Position numbers and translations under genes: made by a program. The notes under the pieces were generated by a model. It saw nothing but the letters and a program-made list of their open reading frames with translations. It searched no databases and had not been told where the DNA came from. A stretch of DNA of 64,000 nt, taken from contig NC_081405.1 in NCBI RefSeq assembly GCF_030272615.1, positions 603,613,177 to 603,677,176 on the forward strand, in the 5' to 3' direction. Origin of the DNA: Cryptomeria japonica. Its lineage: Eukaryota; Streptophyta; Pinopsida; Cupressales; Cupressaceae. Shown piece after piece: positions 24,201 to 36,200 of the stretch (position 1 is its first letter; the number at the start of each line of letters is the position of its first letter).

Positions 24201-27200
24201 GGACATATTAACATTCAAGGGTCTTCGGTTTGATTGTTGGGAATGGCAACCCCTCTTTCTCCCATCTCGATTAAATTCCTGCATGGTTAATAGAGCAATT
24301 TCACTTGAAAAATTTCCTGTAGAATTGCGAAATAATGATTTTTTAAGAATAATAGGCAATAAAATTGGTAAATTTGTAGAAGTTAAAAAATCAGCCCTTA
24401 GCTTCTTTAATCAGCGTCTTATCGTTAACGTGAATATAAACATTAAATCTTTAGAGCCCATTACGCTGAAATACGATAATTATGTTATTTGTAACTAGGT
24501 AAGTGTTGACGTGTATTTTGTACACTATCAAACACAAAATAAAATACCCAAGGTTACCTTATCCTCTCTTGAATAAAGCCTCTGATTGTTGAAGATATCG
24601 CAGAAAAGGATCAATCACGATGACTCCAATGTTCTTCGTTGTAGGGTCTCTATGTGTGGATAAGCTCTCTGTGGTATGATGTGATTTGCTGGAATCACAA
24701 GGGGACTTACACTTGATGACTGAACTTCTGTTTTGCTTTGAATATTGCTGGAACACAGGCTCTTACTAGCTTTGATTTGGAAAAAAAAAGGAAAAAAGAT
24801 GAGGGCGAGGAAAGAATCTAATCCTAATACTAAGGAATGTAGGAGCAATGATTGATCTTTGATGAAATTCTAACTAAGTCTTGTTTTGACATCCCAGGAC
24901 CATCTCCACAAGGTCAGTGCGATCTTCGAAGGAAAGCTTTATGATGTTCAAATCATCACTGCAGGCATAGACACCATCAGGTTGATGCATATCAATGAAG
25001 AAGTGACAATTGAAGTTAAGCTTAAGCTGAATGATTCCAGTTGACTACACAAGGCAAGTCTGCAATCAACAAACTGCTAGTAGTATGGATATACGAATTT
25101 CACCATCAATCAAACACATTTCTTCCACTCACCTAATAACACGAAATCAAATACGAGAAGTATAGAGACCATGCAAATTGTCGAATCAACCAATAAATTT
25201 CACCATTTCTTCAATGAAGTTACAAGTCTTTTACAACAACATCTTGGCAACAATCTTTGCCTTCTCTCTCTACTCTAATTGCTATTCTATCAACTAGCTA
25301 ATCACCTTCTAACTACTCTCTATTCACTAACTCTATTCTATTGCTTTCTATCTAATGCCTTTACAAATGAAATGCCAGGGCTTATATAGTGCCCTCAATA
25401 CAATTTGATGGCTGAGATCAATTTGAGATCAATGGCCAAGATTCAATAATGAAAACCCTAATTAGGGTTTGTTACAACCATTACATAACATTTAATGCTT
25501 GACCAATGATAAAATTATATCTTTAGGACACATGTCCTCTCTGGAAAATTCGACCAATGGATAGCTGGGGTAGGTACATTGAAGTTTGTGCTACCTCCCA
25601 TGAGTTAGGTACATTGAATCTGGACACGCTGAGGTGGACCACACTGACTGGAGAAGTGATGACTAGGATGCCACCTCATCTGACACTTGTAACTTGGTAG
25701 ATATTCAACTTGATGTTGTTGAGAAGCTAGCTTTAATTAATTCATCTGGAACTATCTGCTTCTTCAACGAATCCTTGCTCTGACTTCTTTTGTCTCTGAT
25801 GTGCAGGATGATTGATGTACCTCGCCTTGGAATGCTGGATTAGAAGAGGTCGCCCTTATCAATGCTTGATCGTCCTTGATCTGGCTTGATTTTACAACTC
25901 CGGGATCTCCATTTGATGCCTACACAAAATATTAAAGTTAGTCTTTTGAACATCAAACCTCAAAGCATGAAATTTAAGACCTTTCAATGGTAAAACTTAA
26001 GATATTAATTTGAAAAAAGTCATGATAAATCAAGAACTACACATTTTCAAATTAATAATGAATGGAATGTGGATCTTCAAGACTTAGACTTTACAAAATT
26101 GCAATGGGATCATAATAAGTCTTGAATAAGAACTTCAAAAAATGATTCTTCATACCTTCCCTTTGAGTATTTAAGTACAAAACCTTGAAAAATGAAGGAA
26201 GAGGACCGGATTTTGTTGGGCAAGATTTATAGTCCTTCCTTGGATGAAGTACGCCTCCTCTAGTTTGAAAAAGAATAAACTCCACTAGCCTCTTCAAAAA
26301 TCTGGATATTCGCCTTCAAATGTCTTCAAAAAATCTGGAAATTATCCTCCAAACTAGCAAGAAATACGCCTCTCCAATAGCCTTCAAGATGAATTTCGCC
26401 CTCCACTAGCTTCTCAATTTCGCACCTTAGAAGGGATGAATGAATGATTTGAACTTGAAACAATGCCTCCCTATTATATAGAGCGCTCACCTTCCACTTA
26501 CCCATGAGGCCGACCTTGCAAATAAAAGGTGAAATAATAGATAAATTTGCAAAAAAAAAGAGAGGCCGACTTAATAAAATAATAAAAATGATATCTCAAG
26601 TGCCCCATTTTTTAATTTTTAATTCACAAAAATTAATTTTAAATGCCTTTATAATAAAAATTCGATTTTTGAGGCCCAAAATTAATTTATTAAATGCCAA
26701 TTTAATTAATTTTTTCAAATATTTCGAAGTTGGCAATTTTGGCATTTCATGCGATTTGGAGGATATCAACGTTGGGATATGGCAAAAAATAATGAATGCC
26801 AATAACTTCGCTCTGGTCCCTTGGAGAGGGACAGGAGCACTTTTTCATTTTTAGGCTAGGATTCTCAATTTTTGTGAAGTCAAACCTTTGTTCACCATGC
26901 TTTAGAAGATCCTTCCCATCTCACACAACCTTGTCTTATAATCTCGGAGAGAATTTGTTGTTTCATAAAAAGCGCTCTGGTCCTTCAGTGAGGGACGGGA
27001 GCACTTTTGAGTCCATTGCATGAATTCTTGATCACATTAATCTTCAAATTATCCTCCAGGCATAGAATATTACATTTCACTCCATCTTGAGCCTTGGTAA
27101 TAAAAATATCATTTCAAAATGCAAGGTAAATGGTCATATTTGGAAATTGCGCCCTGGTCCCTTGGTGAGGGACGAGAGCACTTTTGCCAGTTGTCGTCAA

Positions 27201-30200
27201 AATTTGCAACTCTCGCATCTCAATTCCACTTCAAGGCATTTTAAACATTTTTTCAAACTTGCGCCTTGGCCTCAATTTGTCCAAAATTGGCGAGAAAGGC
27301 GAGATAACATGTTAAGTGCTCTGGTCCTTTAGTGAGGGACAGGAGCACTTTTTCAACTTCAAGCTTATCCGTCCTTTGCTAGCTTCCCAAATTATCTTCA
27401 ATGGGCTAATCATGTCCTCTTCCATTCATTTCAATCACAAACTTGCCTTGGCCTTGCAGGAAATTTACACTTTTTTGGAAAATCGCTCTGGTCCCTTCGA
27501 GAGGGACGGGAGCACTTTTGGAAAATCGCTCTGGTCCCTTGGAGAGGGACGGGAGCACTTTTTGCATCTTGGCATACTTCTTTGTCCTTTAAACCTCTCA
27601 ATTGCGCCTAAGGCATAAAACATCATTAGTCCTTCCCATCCAAGTCAAGTTTTGCCATAAAATATCAAACAAAGAGGAGAAACTTGAAAAAGTGGCATGG
27701 TCCTTCAATGAGGGACGGGAGCACTTTTTGTCATTTGGGTTGATTTACTCCTTTGTGAACCGTTTAAATTATATTCAATGGACAAAACATGCCTCCCTTA
27801 ACCTCTTCAAATCATAAAATCGCCTTAACCTTGCAAAGATAGTGCAAATTTGAAATTCAGTGCTCCGGTCCTTCAGTGAGGGACGGGAGCACTTTTTGCT
27901 CTCTAAGCCAAATTGTTTCACTTTTCATCTCGAAATTCCTTTGCTAGGGAAGATTTCATCTTACTTCATGCTAAGAATAGAAGTTAATGTCCAATAAAGG
28001 TTTAAAATTGTGCATATAAAGAAAAGTGCTCTGGTCCTTCAATGAGGGACGGGAGCACTTTTTACCTTCTAGGCAAAAACTTCATCATTTCATTGTTTTT
28101 GATCAAGTCTGGATGCTTTATCATGTTCATTTCGTCCTTCACTATGCCTTTGATGTTTCGATTTGACCAAACAAGGCCAGGAATGGCTCCAACAAGCCTT
28201 TTCGCCCTGGACCCTTGGTGAGGGACAGGAGCGCTTCGCCTTGGACCCTTGGAGAGGGACAGGAGCGCTTTGCGTCTGAATCCTCAGTGAAGGACAAGAG
28301 CGAAATTTGACTTTTTGAACTCTCTATCAGGATAATTTTTATGGCATATAACATTTAAGTATAAGAAAGAAGAGTGGTTTCAGACCTCCAGGAGCTATAT
28401 TGCAAAATCTAGTTTTTTGAGGTTTTTCAGTTTCCAGACTTAGTCAAATTTCAAGATCAGGACATTCCAGACTTAGCCAATTTTCAGGATCAGGACTTCA
28501 CTCAAGCAGGACCTGCTATCCATGTGATCCCCTGGGCGACACTCAAAATGCAAAGGCCAACTGACAAAACCCTAAAAGACCTAAAAACAAACCCTAAAAA
28601 GCAAAAAACATGGGTCCCCATTTGCAATGGGGCGATGTGTGAAAACGTCACAACAATAAGATGGGTTCGGATTGCCTTAAAGGCAACATCCGAACCCATA
28701 TAGGACTGGGTCCTATCCTAAAGGGGTAACGTACCCCCAAGTTGAGCCCAGCCCTATACCTTCACGCCACAATAAATAAATTGGCGCCAAAAGAAGGAAG
28801 GCCGACTTGGACTTAATAAAGGTTAAGGTCTCATATAAATAAAGACAACTTGCAAATGCAATTTAATCATTCATGAAATCAGCGAACTAGCTCTGCAAAT
28901 AAAAGGTGCGAATTTACTCAAGGATTGTGCGAATTTGTCAAGGATAGTGCGAACTTGTCCAAGAGGACATAAGCCTTTTTGGTGCAGACTTGAAGTGCTT
29001 AGAAGTGCAGATCTGTCATACAAAAGGGATCAGATCTGGAGAAGCAAGCTAAGTATTGTATTTGTGTAATTAAGAGAGAATATATAATCTGACCTGTGGG
29101 TCTTTAATGTTGGGTTTTTCCTCCTTGGAGGTTTTTCCAGGGTATTTGTGTTTGTCTCTTATTTACTTGTTTCATTTCTGAGCTTACCGAATTATGGTTT
29201 ACTAAAATGTTACAAATCTGATTAACAAACTAGAACATAATTAAAAGACATAAATCTGATTACTGATCTAGGGCACAAAATTAACATGGTATCAGAGCTA
29301 AGGTGTCACTAACTTTAGATTTTAGTAAATCATTTGTTGCATATAGTTGCTGTTTGTTTTCAGATTAAAATATCAAGTTTGAGGGCTGAAGATAGACTTG
29401 ATGGAGCCCTTGATTTTGCTGCTTGGAAAGTCCGTATTCTATTGATCCTTGAAGAGAATGATCTGCTGAAATTCGTAGAAGAAGAAAGTTTGTCCCCTCC
29501 AAAAGATGTTGAAGAGCTGAAGCAGTTCAAGAAAGACTCCCTCAAGTCTAGGAAGATCATAATTGAATCCGTCAAGAATCACCTTGTCACTGTCATATCA
29601 AATTTTGCGTCTGTCAGGGAAATGATCAAACACTTGGAAGGGATGTATGAAGTCAACAACCTCAGCAGTGCCCTTGCTCTAAGACAGCAGCTTCTTCACA
29701 TGAAAATGAAAGAAGAAGACTCAATCATAGACTACTTCATGAAGATCAATGAACTAAAGGACAAACTAAGTACTCTTGATTGCCAAATTTCGGATAAAGA
29801 TCTTGTTATGATTGCATTAAATGGTCTACCTGATGAATGGGAACCATTCATTCATAGCATTGGTGAAAAAGCCGATCGTCCCAACTTTGAGCGTCTTCAA
29901 TCTGATTGCATTGAAGAGGAATCTCGAATTGAGGTAAGAGGAAAACTCAAGAATTCTCACAAATATAATCAAGTTCTCTTAGCTAAATCTAGGAAAGGTG
30001 GACATTGGAAGAAAGAAAAGAGAAGCAAAGACTTTAGATCCTCCTATGATCCAAGGAAGAAGTCAAGAGATTCCTCCCACATTCGTTGCTTCAGATGCGA
30101 TAAGTATGGTCACTATGCCAGAGATTGTCAGAATGATCCCAAGGAAAGGGAAGTCAATTTAAATGAAGTTGCCGAACAAAGTGAGGATTATCTTCTTATC

Positions 30201-33200
30201 TCTGCTCTATCCAGCAATGTTCCTACGGACAGTAATACATGGATACTTGACAGTGGTGCCTCCAAACACATCTCAGGTTTTCGTGAGCATCTTTCAGATC
30301 TGATTGAAAAAGACACCAACCTTCATGTGGTAATCAGTGATGATGCTCAATACTCGGTAAAAGGTTCTGGTACTACCTCTTTAAAACTAGATTCTGGTAT
30401 TTCCTTACAACTCTGTGATATTCTTTTTGTCCCTGATATTAAAAGAAATCTTATTTCCATTTCTGCCTTAGAAGATAAGGGTTTGCAAATAGCATTTTAT
30501 GAAGGGAAAGTACTCACTTGGTCTAAGAAATCTAATTTCAAAACTGCTCGTGTTATTGGAAATAGATGTGATAGTTTATATAAGCTTGCAGCTAATCCAA
30601 TTCAAGCTCTCATCCATGAGGCCCCTGAATCATGCGAGCTATGGCATAGAAGACTTGGACATCTACACTTTCAAGCTCTTCCCACTCTCAATAAAATGGT
30701 TAAAGGTATGCCTAAACTTAGTTTATCTCATGATGATGCTTGTAAAGGTTGTGCAATGGGTAAGAATGTAAAGAATCCTTTTCATAAAAGCGATAGTAGG
30801 GCTAAAGAAAAGTTAGAATTTATTCATTCAGATTTATGTGGTCCTATGTCTGTAGCATCTCCTAGCGGTTTCATGTATTATGTTATCTTCATAGATGATT
30901 TCTCTAGGAAAACATGGATCTACTTTCTTAAATCCAAAGAGTCTGAAGAAGTCCTAAACAGATTTAAAGAATTCAAAACCTTAGTTGAAAACACTACAGG
31001 AAATTGAATTAAATGTTTAAGGTCTGACAATGGAGGTGAATACACCTTAGGTAGTTTCTATGACTTTTGTGTTAAGGCAGGAATTAAGAGGGAGTTCTGT
31101 GCTCCCTACAATCCTCAGCAAAATGGAGTTGCTGAAAGAAAGAACAGGACCATTGTTGAAGTTGCAAGAGCCATGATCCATGATCAAGACCTGCAACCTT
31201 TTCTATGGGCGGAAGCATCCAAAACAGCAGTTTATATTCCGAATAGATGTCCTCATCGTGCTCTAAAGGATGTAACTCCTGAAGAAGCCTTTACAAGAAT
31301 CAAACCTGACATCAGCCACCTAAGGATATTCGGGAGCCCGGTATATGTTCATGTGCCTAAAAAAAACGAACCAAGTTGGATCCATCTGGAAAGAAAGGCA
31401 TCTTAGTGGGATACAACGAATCTTCCAAAGCCTTCAGGATCTACATTTCAGGTCAAAGGTATGTTGAGGTAAGTAGAGATGTAACTTTTGAAGAAGATAT
31501 TGCTTTCAAAAGATCTAAAGGTTCATTATCTGACAATAATGATATGGTGATTGAAAATCAAGATTCAATAGTTGATGCTAACCCTGAGATACAGGAGTCC
31601 ACTGACCTTCCAGATCAGGAAGTTCAGAATGACCCAACAAAACCCATGGACTCTACCGATATACCTCAGGATATTGTGGTCTACAAGAAGAGACCACTTT
31701 GGGTTAGAAACACGATTCAAGATGCTGAAGGATTTGCTGCTCCCAGAGGAACCTTTAGAGATAGCAAGAGATTCCAAAATCACACCAACAACATTTCTGT
31801 GATGTGTAATATTATTGAGTTTGAACCTCACAATGTCGAAGAAGCTATGTCCCATCATGCTTGGAAATCAGCCATGGATGAAGAGTATGGGTCTATCATC
31901 AAGAATGATGTCTGGGACATTGTACCCAGACCCAAAGGTAAGTCTGTTGTTTCCTCTAAATGGTTGTTTAAAATTAAGCATAATGCTGATGGTAGTATTG
32001 AAAAATACAAAGCTAGGTTTGTAGCTCGTGGTTTTTCCCAAAAGGAAGGAATAGATTATGAAGAAATTTTTGCTCCTATTGCTAGATATACTTCTATTAG
32101 ATCTATAATAGCTATTGTTGCAGCCAAAGGTTGGGAACTGCATCAAATGGACGTTAAGACAGCATTCCTCAATGGTGTTATTGAGGAGGAAGTCTATATT
32201 GAGCAACCAGAAGGTTATGTAATCCATAAAAGAGATTCTCATGTTTGCAGGTTGAAGAAAGCCTTATATGGGCTCAAACAGGCTCCTCGTGCTTGGTATG
32301 AAAGAGCTGATAAGTACTTACTAAGCTTAGGATTTCGTAAGAATGATGCTGATGCTAACATTTACTTAAAGATTTATGATGATGATATGCTTATTTTGGT
32401 TTTGTATGTGGATATTTTATTTCTCACTGGTGAAAATAAATTAATCATAAGATGTAAGAAAGAATTAGCCTCAGAATTTGAAATGAAGGATTTAGGACTA
32501 ATGCATTACTTCCTAATGTTAGAAGTATGGCAAAAATCCAATGAAATTTTTCTAAGTCAAGGAAAATATACTATTGATATTCTGAAAAGATTTAGAATGA
32601 TGGATTGTAAACCCATGCATACTCCTATGGAATCTAACTTAAAGAAGTTAAGTGTTTCTGCAGCTAACTCTGATTTTGCAAATCCATCTGAGTACAGGCA
32701 GCTGATTGGATCATTAATGTATCTAGTCAATACAAGGCCAGATATCTGTTATGCTGTGAATGCCCTCAGTCAGTTCATGGGCTTGCCTAAACTTGTTCAC
32801 CTGGTGGCTGCCAAGCACATCCTAAGATACCTGCGTGGCACTATTGGTTATGGGCTGAAGTATTCGCTTAACACTTCAATCTTCTTGGAAGGCTATTCAG
32901 ATTCAGATTGGGCAGGAAGTGTCAAGGACAGGAAAAGTACTTCGGGTATCTGCTTCAACTTGGGGTCTGCAATGATCTCTTGGGCATGTAGAAAGCAATC
33001 TTCCGTAGCATTGAGCACTGCAGAAGCTGAGTACATTGCAGCATTTGTTGCATCTAGAGAAGCAGTGTGGCTTCGCAAACTCTTCGTTGGACTATTTGGT
33101 CAAGCTAGTGGTCCTACCACCATTCATTGTGATAATCAAAGCTATATAAAAATGTCAGTAAATCCTGTGTTCCATGACCGGTCCAAACATGTGGAAACGC

Positions 33201-36200
33201 ACTATCACTTCATTCGGGATATGGTGCAAAGAGGTGCCATTCAACTAAAGTACATTAGCACGGATGAACAGGTTGCGGACATCCTTACCAAACCCTTATC
33301 CAAAGTGAAGTTCGAATACTTCAGACAGACTTGGTATTGTGGAAAACGGAACCCTGATTGAGAGGGAGCTCCAATCTTAGTGACTCTATCTGCAGCACTT
33401 TGATCATTCTTTGCTTGTGTGCTAGATGGAAAATTGTAATTATGTAAAGACCCACTTGTGTATTACACTTTCTATGCTTGTGTGCTAGAACCATCCTATG
33501 CATGTGTGCTAGGTGAAAGATGTAATTCTATGCTTGTGTGCTAGATCCATTCTATGCTTGTGTGCTAGATGGAACTCTAAAGGTTCAGATTATGTATTCT
33601 CTTCTTCCCTAGTTAAGAGGGAGTGTTATTTGTAACTAGGTAAGATGGGTTTGGATTGCCTTAAGGCAACATCCGAACCCATATAGGACTAGATCCTATC
33701 CTAAAGGGGTAACGTACCCCCCAAGTTGAGCCCAGCCCTATACCTTCACACCACCCTAAATACTCCACGCCACAATAAATAAATTGGCGCCAAAAGAAGG
33801 AAGGCCGACTTGGACTTAATAAAGGTTAAGGTCTCATATAAATAAAGACAACTTGCAAATGCAATTTAATCATTCATGAAATCAGCGAACTAGCTCTGCA
33901 AATAAAAGGTGCGAATTTACTCAAGGATTGTGCGAATTTGTCAAGGATAGTGCGAACTTGTCCAAGAGGACATAGGCCTTTTTAGTGCAGACTTGAAGTG
34001 CTTAGAAGTGCAGATCTGTCATACAAAAGGGATCAGATCTGGAGAAGCAAGCTAAGTATTGTATTTGTGTAATTAAGAGAGAATATATAATCTGACCTGT
34101 GGGTCTTTAATGCTGGGTTTTTCCTCCTTGGAGGTTTTCCCAAGGTATTTGTGTTTGTCTCTTGTTTACTTGTTTCATTTCTAAGCTTACTGAATTATGG
34201 TTTACTAAAATGTTACAAATCTGATTAACAAACTAGGGCATAATTAAAAGACATAAATCTGATTACTGATCTACGACACAAAATTAACAAATTATAGTTT
34301 AACCCTAGAATTACCCTTTTATAATGGCTCTTTCGAAGATATTATTCCAAGGAAGATCCCTTCTGAGAAGCCTCTCCCTGGATCGTTTCTCAAGTGTGAT
34401 GGTGCCTAATTCAGATTTGTGGTAGGAGGGGGTTTTACCTTTGAAGGCTATAAGCTAAAATTAACCCTAATCATCACACCCCTGATCCTTTAGAGAACCC
34501 ATGTCCTCATTCCCATCCCAATAGCTCCCCTGTCAAGACCTCTCGCTCCCTTCTCCCCCCACTGCCAACTATTAGACCACCTATAGCTGATTCAATGCAT
34601 AGGGATCGAGACCTAGAAGAAGGCAAAATCAGTGAGTTGCCCCCTCAGAAGGGTCAGCTTGGACTTGCAAATATTTCATCGTCTAATTCTCTCATCCCAC
34701 CAAAGAGGCTGAGTCCCTCGAGGTCTCCCCCTCTAATGAAACTAACCTCCTCTGTGCAATTAGTGGAGAAGGAAAGTTGCTCCCCGGTATCAGGAATGGC
34801 ATCCTTGCAGGGTCAACCAATCTCTCAAGTCTCAAGTGCTAAGGCCTTTGAGGGGGCAGAGGATCGCTCTCCACCTCTGAAGGTTGTTTCTGATACAATT
34901 GTAGAATCTGAGAGTGATTGAGTGGCTAAGGAAATTAAAATCATTGCCAATTTTGTAGGGGAAGAAGTAGTAAACGACCTCATGGATCAACTTGTTGATG
35001 AAATCTGTGATGTTGAGGAACTGGAAAGACAAAGGGATCTCTATGTAAAAAATCTAGTGGATATCGCCAGAGTCGACTTAGAAACAGAGGAACTCTTTAT
35101 AGCTTTAGATAACTTAGAAAATGATTATCCAAACACTCTAGGCATTCACATCTCTGAAGAAAGCAAAGACTCTCCTGACTGCGCTAAACTCAGTAAGAGA
35201 AGAAGCAGAAGATCCCTTGCTGAACTAAGATCAAAGGATGGGGAAGCAAGGGGTCAATCTAAAATATCTACTCTTTTTAATGTAGGGGAGGGGAAGTTCC
35301 TCCCCACAGAGCCATGAAAATCATAACATGGAATGTTAGGGGTCTGAATGTCCCTAACAAACAGCGCATCTTAAAGCGCTGCATCTCTAATTCAAAACCA
35401 GACATAATTTCAATCCAAGAAACTAAAATGAACTCTTCTGAGATTGTCCTTTTTGAGAAAAAACTAGGGGTCAAACAGCTAAAGCATTCCCCTGCTATAG
35501 GGGCCTCAGGGTTTAGCAATCATCTGGGACTCTAGATTTATCTTGTTTACACCTCTAGAGATTAAGCAAAATTGGATAGGAGGAGCAGTAGCAAGCTATA
35601 AAAATAACCTAAGATTCAAATTGATTAACGTTTACGGTCCTATCCAGAATAGGGATAAGGCTCGGCTGTGGATGGAACTTGAGGCTTTCCTCATAAGTTA
35701 CCCAAACGAAGTTTGTATCATTGGTGGAGATTTCAATGCCATCACTAAGGTACAAGACAAAAGAGGAGGCAGTAGCAAACTCCCTCCAGCGGCTATAGAT
35801 TTCAATCATTGGATCAATAGGAATTCCCTGTTGGAAATCCAAACGGCAGAGAATGCCTTTACCTGGAACAACAAGACGATAGGTTTTTGTAACATTGCTG
35901 AGAAATTAGATAAGTTCTTTATCCATGGGGGACTCTCGGAGCTTAATTACACCATGGAAGCAGAGCCTCTCCCTTTATCAGGATCTGATCACTTTCCACT
36001 CCAACTAAACTTATTATCAGACCACTCCCCTAGAAACTGCCCGTTCAAATTTGAGAGCATGTGGTTCAAAGATGATAACATTTTAAACGAAATTGAAAAT
36101 TGGTGGAAAGGCTCTGTGTTCTCAGGATCGAAGATGTTTATTGTTGCAAACAAGCTAAAGCTTATCAAAAGGAAGCTCTTAGAGTGGAATAGGATAAATT

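Larger units (their letters stand above)
24483..29286 (+). repeat. Copia 5' LTR, interrupted
   Basis: The first 21 bases (TGTTATTTGTAACTAGGTAA and G) stand 4.15 kb from the remainder, which begins at 28661 with ATGGGTTCGG. The 3' LTR shows the uninterrupted order GGTAAGATGGG. A TATA box (TATAAATA) lies at 28834-28841. It ends TTAACA directly before the primer-binding site. Confidence 0.93.
24483..34289 (+). mobile_element. Ty1-copia retrotransposon, split by a solo LTR
   Basis: Flanked by perfect 5-bp duplications AATTA (24478-24482 and 34290-34294) within LINE ORF1. The 5' LTR is 24483-24503 plus 28656-29286, and the 3' LTR is 33624-34289. The primer-binding site TGGTATCAGAGC at 29287-29298 complements initiator tRNA-Met; the polypurine tract is GTTAAGAGGGAG before 33624. 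By eye the LTRs differ by about fourteen substitutions, two 1-bp indels and a 19-bp indel over about 650 bp, so the insertion is moderately recent. Coding sequence is nearly intact but disabled. Confidence 0.95.
23455..35317 (+). pseudogene. LINE ORF1, split by a copia insertion
   Basis: One reading frame runs 23455-24482 with two TAG stops (23704, 24118), then continues after the copia element at 34295. The part near 24178-24440 holds [36 protein letters not shown] and FVEVKK, the pattern of the DUF4283 domain of plant LINE ORF1 proteins, which bind RNA. Past the insertion it reads [19 protein letters not shown], then shifts frame; the C-terminal part (34595-35317, one TGA at 34919) is acidic and ends in a basic [14 protein letters not shown] segment. 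I see no CCHC knuckle. Its TGA overlaps the ATG of ORF2 as ATGA (35314-35317), suggesting translation of ORF2 by reinitiation. The true start could be the ATG at 23710. Confidence 0.78.

Noticed and set aside
26810-28310. CRISPR-like repeat-spacer pattern
   Set aside because: Spacers of about 130 bp are too long, the repeats vary, there are no cas genes, and the context is a plant LTR.
19223-28655. The two large LTRs as the ends of one retrotransposon
   Set aside because: They are in opposite orientation, each has its own 5-bp duplication, and one lies inside the copia LTR.
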